64,000 bases of DNA from Bugulina stolonifera (lineage: Eukaryota; Bryozoa; Gymnolaemata; Cheilostomatida; Bugulidae), in contig OW285189.1 in assembly GCA_935421135.1 (NCBI GenBank), forward strand, positions 13,971,072 through 14,035,071, read 5' to 3'. The translations under genes and the position numbers were made by a program. Positions within the stretch are counted from its first letter, which is position 1. Each line of letters starts with the position of its first letter. This document shows positions 26,326 to 38,461 of the stretch, piece after piece. The notes beneath the pieces are model-generated. The model was not told the DNA's origin and did not search any database. It worked only from the letters and a program-made list of their open reading frames with translations.

Positions 26326-27408
26326 TGGTAATGGTAGCATAATGATGACAATCTAAGAAAGATTCAGTTTTCAGTACCAAAATCTGGACTGAAAATCATT
26401 GAGTAACTTGCAGAGGGCCAGGAAGACTTGACGAATAATAGTTTATCCAAAGGATTCTGTAATGTTGTTATAAAATTTGATGCAAGATGTGCTTTGTTGT
26501 GCAGCACTATTTTCAACCCAAACCATATTCAAGATAAAGTGTCTAAGTTGATTTTATGTTCAACTTGTCAATATTATATGACTGTATGGGTTTGCTTTTT
26601 TGGGTTCCATTTACATATGCATTGCAGTGGCGTTTTTTGCTACTGGCGCCAGGGTCGCGCGACCCCCCTTTTCTATGTCAAAAAAAAAATAATAACAGAT
26701 ATTATATTATTGCACAGTCCAATAAAATCAGAAAAATCAATCAAAAGCTTCGTTTGAATGCATTCACCATCTCTTAGCAATTCATACACATAAGTGTGCC
26801 GCGGTGAATAGCAGTTAGCCTGCTAACATTAGGCTTAGGCAGTAATTATGGGGATTAAGCTAAAGCCCCAGCCTAGCTAATGCTGATTAACAAAAGATGG
26901 GCTATGACTTTATAACATTTCAAGTTAATCTTTTACTTGCTATGGTCAAGGTCAAAGTTAGTAGTCGCGGTTTGTTGCCCAGTTGCCCAAATAAAATCGA
27001 AAAGAATGGAACCTAGATAAAAAAGGTAAGACAAACATCTCTAATCAAGTTTTTCAAGTGTGTAGTAAAAATTAATTTATTTGTTCAACTTACAGGTAAA
27101 TATTTTTGTTGATAAGAATCCCAACGGGTAACTCTACAGTTGCAAAAATTTGAAAAAAATCAATATTATTATTGAATATAGATAATTATAATATTATTTT
27201 ATAATATAGGCCTATAATATTGCTTGTATTTTTATTTATTATTTGTATTATATATATTTATTTATATTGCTAATTATATTATAGTTATTATACTTCATTA
27301 TTTTTTATTAAATTCTAACACTTGCTCAATTTTTAGTACTTTACTTAAACCGTTTTATTCACTTTAGTTTTAGTTTATTTTCATGTTTAATAAATTTATT
27401 GATTGGTT

Positions 27409-27527
27409 AACTGAGGTTCATTATTAACCAAAATTAAACACAAAGATAAAATATTATTTCATGTTAATAAAACACAATTTTAAAAGATTATTTAATGTTT
27501 ACCTTTGGTTAATAATGAACCTCAGTT
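27409..27527. repeat. Perfect 24-bp inverted repeat, MITE-like
   Basis: AACTGAGGTTCATTATTAAC plus CAAA at 27409-27432 is exactly inverted at 27504-27527. The 71-bp spacer is AT-rich. Could be a small palindromic transposon derivative. Confidence 0.65.
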
Positions 27528-27973
27528 TCATTATTTTTATTCTATTCTACTGTTGTGAAAGTTTTACAATATCAGTATGAAAAATGTAGTTTGATATTTG
27601 TAATTTCAAACTAATACAATGAGATCCCTGCGTGAATATTGATATGATGCTGTGGAGTGTGGATTATATCAAGAGTTTTATTACTTAATTTTAGAAGCAC
27701 CAGAATTGCGCTTTGATTTAGCATTTTTATTTTTATTTGGTTTAATTTTATTAGAACTCTAGATGTACTGTAGAATAGGGTTCATTAGTTAGATATATTG
27801 TCATGGATGTGAACAATGACCCTCGCTACCACAACTACCCAACAGCTTTAGCAATGTAACAGATGGCTACCTAGCCTTGATTGATTATGCACCACCGAGT
27901 CCACCCTCCTTGCAGTTATGCTCCTAACTAGACAGAACAAGTCCAGAGTGCTCTAGTGCTGGTTACATATTAT

Positions 27974-28674
27974 CAGGGTTGGGAACTTTGATCTACTTTT
28001 GCATTCGATTTCCGATTTTCGATTATGCTGACTAAACCAAGGAATACAAGCATTCGATTGTTACTTTACCAAATCAATGATTGTACTTCAATCGATTTTA
28101 CAATCGATGATGATTTTAGAAAATGCACATGTATATGGGTATAATTTTTGTAAAAATGGAGAAATTTATTGTCTTTACTAATTCTGTCTATTACTTTAAA
28201 ATGTTATAACAACTGTGCCTAATATTACCAGTTTTATTTGCATTTTCTCATAGTTTAGAGTTATCTCCTCTACCTTTATGTTTCTTTTTAGCCTCCAAAT
28301 ATTTATATGCACTGCAAATCTTAGCCAGAAATTCCAGGCTATTATTTCTTATTTGGTGCTAGCCACTCACATTTTATCCTAGCTTGCAAATAGAGGCTAT
28401 TATTTTGTTATTAAATAAAGCAGCTCATCATCATTTTTTTTATTAAAAAGATAAGAACTAAGCTACAAGGCTTTTCATTTATTTCCTGTACTAAACACTA
28501 GCAGATTAATTAGCAGCTTAGTGACAATCGAATGCAGCTGTAACCCTATAAAACCAACGAATACATGCATTTCGATGGCTTTGTTGGAAACCAATGATTA
28601 GGTGGAATCGATGGTGAATAGACCAAAGAAAATCACCATCGAATATCGAATGCTATTGGCGATTCCCAACCCTG
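27974..28674. mobile_element. Non-autonomous hAT element, 701 bp
   Basis: Ends CAGGGTTGGGAA and inverse TTCCCAACCCTG, with a perfect 8-bp duplication CATATTAT at 27966-27973 and 28675-28682. The subterminal regions at both ends are packed with (c)atcgat/ttcgat motifs, as expected for transposase-binding repeats. No coding frame. Confidence 0.88.
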
Positions 28675-29871
28675 CATATTATATTTGTTTAAAGAAGTGT
28701 ACTAGTTGAAAGCATAGGGAAGACTGATTTATAAAATATTATCTTGCTTTTTTGTAGATAAAACAGAGTGACTTCTAACTTTCGCCAAGCCCCGTACAAC
28801 TATCCAAGATCCCATTAGGTAAGGATGACTAAAAATTTGCCGCTGTAATAGTTCTAAAAATGTAATATATATGGGTAGTAAACATTCATAGTAAAAGTAA
28901 TAACAGTGTGTCTAGTCCTTTACAGTGATAAGTATATACAGGTATCTCAGGATATCCTTAAGGGTCGACGTTGTTTTGCAAACAAGTTTCGCTTTGATCG
29001 TCCACCACAATATTATAACTAATCTAGGGTTTACTAGGTTTCATTCAACTTCAAATGTATAAAAGTTTCTGTTTTACAAGACTACAGGCTGTAACAGGAG
29101 ATGAAGATAATTATCTGCTCCGGATAACACAGCACCATGTGCGGGTGAAGTAGAGATGGTTGTTTCTGGTAGACAGTAGTTGAGGTGAAGGAAACCAAGC
29201 ACCAAGCTGTGCAAGCATGGGGTGAGAACTTAGTTTTGGTTTAAAGCAATAGCAGTGTCTGGCAACAGCATTATTTTTTATTTACTATATACACATGTAC
29301 ATTTGAAGATGTTTTATGGTGTAAAGTAGTACCAGACACTTTTTGAATTTTACTCCTTATATTTCGATGCTAGTCCAAGTATCACCATCGGAGATGAAAT
29401 TGCTAATGATGATATTAGAACTAGTTTCGAAACATGAGGAATAAAAATCTTGAGTGATGCAGACTCCCAAGCGACTATAACTTCAGATATAATTGGAAGT
29501 AAGCATCCGCTATATCCCCTTGCATTGTCTTTATTTGACTGCTTTATCGTGTGAATCACAAGTATACATGTTGCCCATTTTTGGTTATCTTTTATTACCC
29601 TTCCTGTAAACCTATATGATATCGATTATTGCTATGTATTCATCTCTGAAATGTGCCGATAGTCTTTTTGATATGTAGTTATACATTTTATTATACTTGT
29701 AATTCGAGACCAGTTTGTACCTATTATAGCTCGGACCCTTTTTGGCTTTTTGATTTATCGCATTTTTGACCTTGTGACCTTGGTTGAGAACTATAATTCA
29801 TATATTGGGAGCACAATTTTTCATTCTAGCTTTGGTTTTCTGTAGACTGTTGTTCAATAAAGTTATCTTAC

Positions 29872-30030
29872 TGAAGTTAACTCGTACAGTTTCTTACTCT
29901 TTCCAGCTAGGATATCAGGTACTCTCTCTGGCCTTCCCAGATACAGTCTCATGACACTAACCAGAACCCCTACACACAGCCTAGCTATAAAAGTCGCACC
30001 CACACTTCTGGGTCTTGCATGACTCAGACT
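29872..30030 (+). repeat. 430-bp dispersed repeat, partial copy C
   Basis: Begins ttatcttactgaagtta and contains atcaggtactctctctgg and acagtct, aligned with 46672-46780 in the same orientation. It breaks off after about 160 bp. Confidence 0.6.
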
Positions 30031-30252
30031 CAGTTTTTTAGTAATTACATGTACTTTGAATGTACTATTCTGAACTTAATTAAGTTCTTGGATATAGACG
30101 CTACCCGGCAATATACATGTAATTAGCAATCAAACTAATCTTAAATATATTTTTTCAGTAGTGTGCTATCTAGCTGCAATAAACATGAGATTCAAGCAAC
30201 GGTGTGCAGTGTTCTAAAACCCTTCTCTTTTTGTGAGTTATGCTGAAAAAGC

Positions 30253-30330
30253 TCCGGCGGCCGGGGCGCTGCCCCGGACCCCGCCAGGGGGCCTAGGCGG
30301 CCCCCTGGACCCCCGGCCTGTGGAGACCCC
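30253..30330. repeat. GC-rich double hairpin
   Basis: Hairpin 1, CCGGGGC-gct-GCCCCGG (30261-30277), and hairpin 2, CCAGGGGGCC-taggc-GGCCCCCTGG (30284-30308), are both perfect. The block is far more GC-rich than its AT-rich surroundings. Only one copy in the window. Confidence 0.8.
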
Positions 30331-31698
30331 AGTTTAAAAACTTGAAAAAATGCCCCTGCATTGAGTGTGTTGATGCATGTATATTGTGGAGGAAGGTGTA
30401 TTAATGAACCAGCACACTCAACCAGATCTTAAGTGTTTTATCTAATTTAGACTGCTGCTAAAGGAAGCAAGACCTCTATAGCTTCTACAGACTATACAAT
30501 GGTTGGCTCAATCGACACCTCTCTGCCTACGTCACCTTAGCTAGCCATTTTGACTGATATCTCGATGTAAGGATTTAGCTTTACTTTCAGCAATGCAATT
30601 TAGATTATTATACACATAGCACATTTATATAAACTAGTCAATTCAAGGGTAGTGTGGTTTGGTTATTCACATCTTGTGAATCCTTTATAGTTGAAGTACA
30701 AGTAAGGTATGACAACTCTAATCACAAAAATGTTCACATGATTTGAACCATTATTTGTAGTCTGTTGTGTTACAAAATGTAATAGATATATACATGTAAA
30801 GATACATTTGTGCTGCCACTGTGTAAGCAATTAGTCAACATTCCTCTACATTTTAGTTTTCACATATACATGTAGATTCAGTTACAAGATAAACAGATGA
30901 CCAATTTTATTGTACAGTACACAATATAGGCTAAATTGTAAATATACATATTTTTATCAATATTATTGCAAATAGGCTGTATGCAAAGGTTTCTAGTACT
31001 ATGTATGATTTTTTTATATTGTTTTCATTATTTTATTCAGGTAATATTTTAGCATTTTTTAGTATCCTGTCCGGTTGTGATAGCACACCTATTTGATACA
31101 CATATTTGTACAAAATTATATTTTTTCAAAGAATAAATTAATTTATGCTTCAATGCCACACAATGGGATACAGAATTGTCCTACATGTATATTATATGTA
31201 CATGTTTGTTATATAAAATCATTAGTTGCCACAATACAGAATTAAAAGTGAAGAGTATGATCTAAAACAGAAGAACTTTTTGAAAATAAATAAAAATTTT
31301 AATTCATTATTAAGCAGTGTAGTGGATAGCTTAGTATAAAGTTTTTCTATATCACAGTTGGTTAACATTCATCTACAACAATAAGTAACATTAAAACAAT
31401 AATAATATACCTTTGGTAAAACATTGAGCACAGCTACATACTTTACTTACATCAGCGTTATGGACATGGACATTAGATGAAGAGATGTCTCATTGATTGT
31501 CGAAATACATCAAAGTCAAACAGTGGAATTGTTTTCTCTTTGTGGCAAGGTGTTGACTGTGTGCACTGGAATTGTCTACTCCTTGCAATAGGGTGGTGTA
31601 TACTACAGTAATATACAGTTAGATGTGAACTGTGCGGCGTGTACTGTGAGGTGTGTACAGTGCAGTATAGAATGTATACCATGCAGTGTGGTCTAGCC

Positions 31699-33727
31699 CT
31701 AACATTGTACATCAGGTAAAGAAGATATTGAAGCAATACTGGAGACAAGCTGGTCTAGCTTCATAGCACCAGATATATCACCAGAAATACCCAGAGCTCC
31801 AGACATGTAAGCATTAAATGGCTGTAGGGCTCCAGTGAACATCAGCTGCATGTCTGCTAATGTGATTGTAATAGTAGTATCTGGTTCACCTCCGGGTGGG
31901 TCTCCAGGGCCACAATCACCTTCCCCTAGACAGACAATGTATAACAAAACTCAATTAACAATATTTTGGTGAACAAACAAAAATGGCAGCGAATTATATT
32001 ACCCAGTTACTTTCAAATAACAAACACTAGCTATAAATGGAACTATCATCCCTACGTACCATGCTTTAGATCCATATAATAGACTCCTATCTTATCATCT
32101 GGAATAATAAACTTGTAGAGTGTTCCTATTTGTGTTACCAGCTGTCTAGTGGAGATAGTTTTTACAGCTTTTAGAAGATCACTGGGAGTGAGTTGTTGTC
32201 TGAGAGTAGCCATATCAACGGGTTGAGACGATGCCGCACCTGCTCCTGCTGCAGTGGTACCTGGAACTGAGGCTGTCCTAGGTACACCTCCAGCCCTTGA
32301 TAACATCTCTGCTGCTATTTAATTAAATATACATGCTATAGTGTAGATTGTACGAGAGAAATAATATATCACATGTGCTAAAGTGGACTATAATAATATT
32401 ATATACACTTGTGCAAAGGAATGGTTCCACATGTTCAACTCTATTTATGTATGAAGAGTGTCCACAGTTACTCTTGTCAAATGAATAGATTTTAGGTAAA
32501 GATAGAAGTTGTTATGCTCCACCACAATGAATTTACAGGTACAGTTAAAGTGGTACATAATTATTATAAATATAACTATCGCATTGAGGAGTTATCTTCT
32601 CATTGCTCTTTTCAATTTTTGGATTTGAACCAAATCTGTTTGAATTCAAACACAAAAGGTACAAAAGTACACAAAAGGTATCTTAACATTGTTTAATATC
32701 ACATCACTGTAGCAGTTAGAAGTTTTACACAGCCAATTAATGCTCAACAGCGGGTTGTAATAGTAGGCCCTTGTGGCTAGGATTCTTTTTACAGCAAATT
32801 TGCGTATCTTCCCCACCACTAACTGGTTTGAATGTAATAAAACCATGATACATACATGTACATGCATATTGACCAGAATAATTATGATAAAACATAAATG
32901 ACAATTTCAAATAGCACTAGTATTTATGAAGATATTTCAGCTAACTTACGTGTGGCAGATCCGGCCTGTACAGGAACAGCATTGGCAAACATGTTCACCA
33001 TTTGAGCCATGGGTGAACTGGGATCAGCTTCGTGTCCCCCAAAGAACCACTGCTTGAGTGGCTCTATCACTCCTGCTAAGGCATCTTGTTGTTCAACTCT
33101 AATTATGGCTTTTACACCAGTTCTACAACATAAATATGTTATACTCAATTTGTTCATTGCCTTGCTTCGTCCTTCTTACTTTCCTCAACACCGAAAACTT
33201 CCACTGAAACTCTAACCAATAGACGAACATGAGGGTTTGAAGATGCTGGCAACTTGGTATGCATTATTTTATCCTCTTACAAGAATATTAATCAACCTGT
33301 TATTATAAAATAAATCTCACAAGAAATATAATATTTTTTAATATAACTTGATTATTCACAATATTTTAGATACAATTTCTGTATATTGAATGGTGACTTA
33401 CATTTCATAGGAGCTCACTGCAACTCCCCATGGAAGGAATGTCTTCTGTAACTCAGTCTAAAACAATGCTGTACATGTATAAAAGTCGACAGAGTATGCA
33501 TGTATATAAAACCTAATTCAACCCAACATATTTAGAACGATATTTGCCTTTTCAATAACATATGATATAGAATTGATAGATTAGTCTTGTCACCATGCAT
33601 CAGTAGTAACATTATGAGTTGGTTGCAGTAGCAGCAGTTAGTAGTAGTACTAGCATTTATCTGTATGCATTATTACGAAATTGTAGTATATAGTAGTAGT
33701 AGTAGTAGCAGCAGCATCAGCAGCAAC

Positions 33728-33786
<59 letters not shown>

Positions 33787-33832
33787 CAACAGCAGTAGTA
33801 GTAGTAGTAGTAGTAGTAGTAGCAACAGCAGC

Positions 33833-33864
<32 letters not shown>

Positions 33865-33868
33865 CAAC

Positions 33869-33909
<41 letters not shown>

Positions 33910-33916
33910 CAACAGC

Positions 33917-33954
<38 letters not shown>

Positions 33955-35907
33955 CAGTAGCAGTAGAAGTAGCAGTAGTAGTACATTGTATATAAGTAGC
34001 AACTCATCAAACAAGAACATTATCAACCGTCAAACTTGAGAGCTGTCCTACCTTGAGGTCTGCATTAATGATATTAATACCGGCCATGTCAGTGAGTTCC
34101 TTCTCCTTAGTCTTGTGTATATATTTACTAGTAACAGTCTGAGCGGTGACTCTCATTGTATGATCTATATCCTGTGCAGCAAAGCAAGCCTGCTCTGCAT
34201 CAGTTATCTGATATCTCAGCACTCCGCCTACCTCCACCACTAAACCGTCAGATGTCATTATCTGTACAGAGACATGGGAAATCAAGTAAGAACATAGAAC
34301 AGGTGCTTCCTATTTCTTCTATTAGTGGATAATTTGCTTACCTAACACTTTCGCTTTAAGCTATTATTTTATTTACATTATTATTGTAACATGTAAATAA
34401 AATAATATCTTACAATAACTATGTCCCCATGTTATTTTATTTACATCTTTACACGGTATATTATACTATTTACTGGTCTAATATGTTAGTGCAAAGGGAA
34501 AACTTACAAAAACAAATCAATTTTGATAGCAGTGGGATTGTAAAGATGACACAAGCAACACTGCAAGTACTGTATTAGGAAATTCTAGGTTAGCACGCTG
34601 TGTAATACATGTAGGCTATATATACAGTATTGCCATAAGTAACCAATGGTATAGACACACATAACCAAGGGTTGCCACCAGCGCTTATATATGTATGGTA
34701 CGAACAACCTACCTTTTGTGGAGGTACATTAAAAGACCTCAGGGTTGTACTGTAAGTCTTGGCAATATCCATAAAAGGTACCACCATTGTAACGGCTAAA
34801 AGTACAACATTAACCTCTTTTTGATATCCAGAAGGCTTTGTTACTATTTGATTGCTTTTATATAATTACTACTATAAAGATAGGACATGAGGTTAATAAA
34901 GTTGCCAGTTAATATTTAATGTTATCCTTTCACTGTGCATTTGTAAAAGCAGGAACTTTAGTAATCCAAACATTCTATTGCAGAGCAAACCAGAAACTTA
35001 CTTGGACCTTTAACACACTTTATTATTCCCAATCTAGATACAACCATCTGTTCATCCTCCTTTAACCTCTGAAATAGAGAAAAGTTAATGCAATATTATA
35101 TGAGGACAGAATTGCTGTATAATATTTGCATTACTTATCAGTATGTCATTGTATTAATGTAGTACAGTATAGCACTAAATGATAGGAAGCGTGTCGGCAA
35201 ATTTTTAGGAAAGTCACACACTGTAGACATGAAGATCTTACATGGTTGAAATAGAATAGTAACATTTCTTAGAGCGGGAATTATAGCGTTTTAATTCTAT
35301 TAATTTTTATAACTACTCGTACATGTAAAATAATTCTTTCGGTTTGAGTTTAGAGCTCAGATCTTCGAGGATTTTGCAGAGATAATTGAGCTGCTGTACA
35401 ATTATGATTGTGGCATGCTTATGTATATTACGAGATATTCCATTGTAGAAAGTAAAGGGCGAGATCAGTGAATTACAATGCACAAAATCACTCACCTTCA
35501 CAACAAACCATGCTGAGATTGGAAATGTTAGAAATATGAAGAAGAAATAGATGATAACAGCACTCCAGTAGAACAGTTTGGCAATCATACTTCGGTGTTG
35601 AAGACCTAGAAAGAAAGACGAAGATTTGAAATACTGATTAGAGACTGCTGATATGCACGACGCATTACCAACTATACACTATTACATGTAACTACGCATT
35701 ACCAACTATGTACTACTGCAACATACCTCTGCTCTTGAGTATAAGTCCAGCATCATATTGGCTAAGGCGAGGGTTTCCATATTGAAAGGCAGATCGGTAG
35801 TCAGTTTTATTGGTCGACTCATATTTAAAAGCAGATGAATAATCAAAAACAGACTCTTCACCGTCTTTATCCATAAGCTTTGAGTAGCGAATGCTGTTAG
35901 AAGCCAT
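31699..35907 (-). CDS. STOML1: Stomatin-like protein with SCP2 domain (STOML1/UNC-24-like)
   Basis: Membrane-associated scaffold that joins a stomatin (SPFH) domain to a lipid-binding SCP2 domain; relatives act on endosomes and modulate ion channels. Minus-strand exons: 35907-35727, 35605-35496, 35068-35002, 34795-34713, 34261-34052, 33457-33402, 33122-32950, 32314-32060 and 31925-31699. Phases close to 453 residues (human STOML1 is about 400). The hydrophobic hairpin is at 71-96, with the stomatin-type FPIS proline near 89. The SPFH domain runs about 98-265 (RSFNVPPQK, LVVEVGGVLRYQI, NRI-like AGINIINADLK, TELQKTFLPWGV). SCP2 covers about 325-450, with a Gly/Pro-rich insert at the exon 8-9 junction, and ends MKLDQLVSSI. 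The exon 8 acceptor is TAGCAGCAG, allowing one- or two-residue variation. Confidence 0.9.
33691..33983. repeat. Interrupted (TAG)n microsatellite
   Basis: About 290 bp of TAG/AGT trinucleotides with AGC and AAC interruptions, in the STOML1-like intron between 33457 and 34052. It creates long artificial poly-Ser, poly-Leu and poly-Tyr frames on both strands. Confidence 0.95.
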
Positions 35908-36460
35908 TGTTTAAATATCGCAGTTATCATTCATCTAAAACTAATTAAAAAATGCAATTTCATAATTTACGGCTTTGAACAATGTACTGTTCAACTATAT
36001 CTGTTAGAATATATGATAAATAAATAATAAATGGATAATTATAATGTTGTTCTTATTTCTTTAATTATTATTGATTACTTGATATCAAATTTAACAGAAC
36101 ATAGTTTACATTTAAATGACTACTTTGAATAAGAATAAAATTCATATAAGTAGTAATAAATAGGCTACAATGCCAATAATTTAATATAATAATTCAATAA
36201 ATAATTCGTTTAATCTCTTCATCTCTATTACAAATAAAATAATTATTATCAATATCTAAATCTGTTAGTTATTATTTAGTAGTACTATGTACATGTACAA
36301 GTATAAAATATTAACCACTACAGAATCGGAGAGCGAGGGCCTCGTCATAACTGTAGCTGTACTGCATACATTTGAATACATTTAAAGAAATAGTGTGCTC
36401 TTGAATTCTAATAAGGGGAGCATCTCAGCAGTACAGTGTGTTTAGACAGCAATTTAGATT

Positions 36461-36745
36461 TTACAGCATACTGCTATTTTTGAGGAATTTTGGTTTGAAT
36501 CCGTACGAATGTATTCCTTGGTATCTCGCGATCTTCCTTATTTTAATCAATTTACTTTGTTCTTTATGCATGTGCATATCGAGTATATTACGCGGCAAGA
36601 AGCTGCTGTGGCAGTTGCGTGTCAAAGCAGCTATTGAAACATATTCACCCCTTGCAGCTAATCGAGTAATCATGGCAGTATAAGCTCTGTCATTTATTAT
36701 CTCATCATATTCATATGCGGAGGCCAGATCTCTGTCTGTCTCCAT
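36461..36745 (-). CDS. Orphan 94-codon ORF, uncertain
   Basis: ATG-to-stop frame beginning METDRDLASAYEYDE and containing an amphipathic stretch (TAMITRLAARGEYVSIAALT). I recognise no family. Composition is more protein-like than most chance frames nearby, and it could be a free-standing small gene, a first exon or part of a repeat. An 81-codon frame overlaps on the other strand (36438-36683). No supporting splice or regulatory signal was seen. Confidence 0.2.
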   Translation of the reverse strand: METDRDLASAYEYDEIINDRAYTAMITRLAARGEYVSIAALTRNCHSSFLPRNILDMHMHKEQSKLIKIRKIARYQGIHSYGFKPKFLKNSSML

Positions 36746-36989
36746 CTCTTAGTATCTTTATCAGTTGCTCTATTTGGTTTTCTGCGCAGGATCCCAGAGA
36801 CAGTCAGCATTGCATATGATATTTATAAATGTACATGTGATTCTAAAGTATAATAATCACTTCATTATCCTTATGAATGATAAATATCATTATGATTATG
36901 CTAAACATACAGCAGACTCTCGTTATCGAGCATGTCGGTGGTGTTTTTCATGTGCCACAGCTCAGGTGTGATTTTTTTATAGCGGTGTG

Positions 36990-37318
36990 TGAGCTTACCA
37001 AGTTCTCACCACCACTCTTCAGTCACTGCCTGTTAAGAACCCAGCATGAAGCATTGTGCTACAAGGCTGGAACAGACAGTGCTGGTGCTACCAGTTTCAC
37101 CTGCCCCGCCATGGTGTGGCTGCTCTTGTTTCGAAGAGGGCAGAGGTGGATCTTTAACATGCATGCAGATGAAATACACACAGGGGACCTCCATTATTTT
37201 AAGTCTTGATCCGCAGGGACTGAGTGGTCAGCCTACGCCTGAAAAGCTTGTCACTGCTGGGAATCGAACCCAGGCTGTCTGGACTAGAGGCAAGCATCTT
37301 AACCCCTAGGCCAAACAT
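36990..37318 (-). mobile_element. tRNA-derived SINE
   Basis: Reading leftwards from about 37318, the first ~70 bases are tRNA-like: TGGCCTAGGGGTTAAGATG (A box region), then GGGTTCGATTCC (B box). About 250 bp of unrelated body follows, including catgcatgttaaagatcc, typical in layout of animal SINEs. There is no long open frame. Target duplications and the A-rich or simple tail were not resolved, so the left end is approximate. Confidence 0.7.
37250..37316 (-). promoter_or_regulatory. Internal RNA polymerase III promoter of the SINE (A and B boxes)
   Basis: B box complement ggaatcgaaccc at 37260-37271 and A box region within 37291-37312, about 25 bp apart. This is not called as a tRNA gene because a complete cloverleaf with acceptor stem is not evident. 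Confidence 0.65.
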
Positions 37319-38461
37319 GGACATAACAAAAGTTTCCTAGTCAAACATATCTTTAACTAACTACAACACATTCGAAATTGAAATTAATTAATTTCTAATT
37401 TTAATTTCAGAATTTCAATTTGATAAATTTCAGTTTAGTTTAGTTTCTTAAAAAACAATAATTGTATTCATTGGAAATCTAAAGAATGTATTGGCAAGGA
37501 CATCTTTGATACTGGCTCTAGAAATGTAAATATTTTAAGATCTGATATGGAAGGCAGTGGGATGATCCATAGAATATAGATGGTGGGATCAAACATACAA
37601 TGCATTTCTCCTGTTGACAAAGTAACTTTGCTGTTGAGTCGAATAGCCATAATTCTTTAACTTTGTGACTAGATTAATTTGATGGTCCCAAAAAGGCACC
37701 CGATGTTTAATCCACAAGAGTATTAATAGATCCTCGGTGATGTTTTGCCTTAAAATAAACTGGGTTCGTGAATTTGATTAGCCATTTCTCCTACAGGTTT
37801 AATGAGATTGAAAGTTTGAGCAATGAATTTCATTTTTCCTTATCGACTACCTGCACTATTGGAGAGACCCTATCTGTGAACCTCCGCTATACAGATGTAC
37901 AATTTTCTGCAAATTTTCTATTCTCATTCTCTAATGTTTAGAAGCCAAACGCCAACCACTATCTTTGGTAATACTCTTCCTTCATCGGAGGCTGATAATG
38001 AACCTGACTACACAGCCGTGATTCATCTCAAGGGACTCTATTATCTTTGTCCCATGCTCTGTCAGCTTATCATACTGATACTGATATTCTAGTTGATGCT
38101 TGCCTCACCCCCCCCCTTTTTTTCTTTTTGTTTATTTATTTATTCTCTCCTAAAAGTTGGATATAATATATATTTGTTTGTTACTTTAACAAATGTTACA
38201 TGTAAACTTTTAGAAAACCCAATAAATGTAAACTAAATTAGTACGAGTACTGGGTGGCAGTAGCATTGCATAGGCATTTATAGGCTAGTAGATGGCCTTC
38301 CGGCTTCCTGGTCTGTTGTAATTATTGTTGTGGTCAAAGACAGTGATAGTCCATCATTGTTGTTGTCGTAGAAGTAAATATCATATGGTGAATGTTTTTA
38401 CACCTCTATTCAGCATGGAATTCAAATTGTAGGTGAAAAGCGTTTTATATATTAATATTTT

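Larger units (their letters stand above)
26326..31698. other. Intergenic repeat-rich region, SLCO to STOML1-like
   Basis: About 5.4 kb between two convergent genes with no recognisable coding exon. It holds a 24-bp perfect inverted repeat (27409-27527), an hAT element (27974-28674), a partial copy of the 430-bp dispersed repeat (29872-30030) and a GC-rich double hairpin (30253-30330). AATAAA at 26990-26995 is a possible SLCO poly(A) signal. Confidence 0.55.

Noticed and set aside
33665..34039. Long poly-Ser, poly-Leu and poly-Tyr/Cys frames on both strands
   Set aside because: Translations of the interrupted TAG microsatellite inside an intron of the STOML1-like gene.
37250..37318. A tRNA gene on the minus strand
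   Set aside because: A and B boxes are present but no acceptor-stem pairing or convincing anticodon arm is seen, and ~250 bp of SINE-like body follows, so it is called a SINE.
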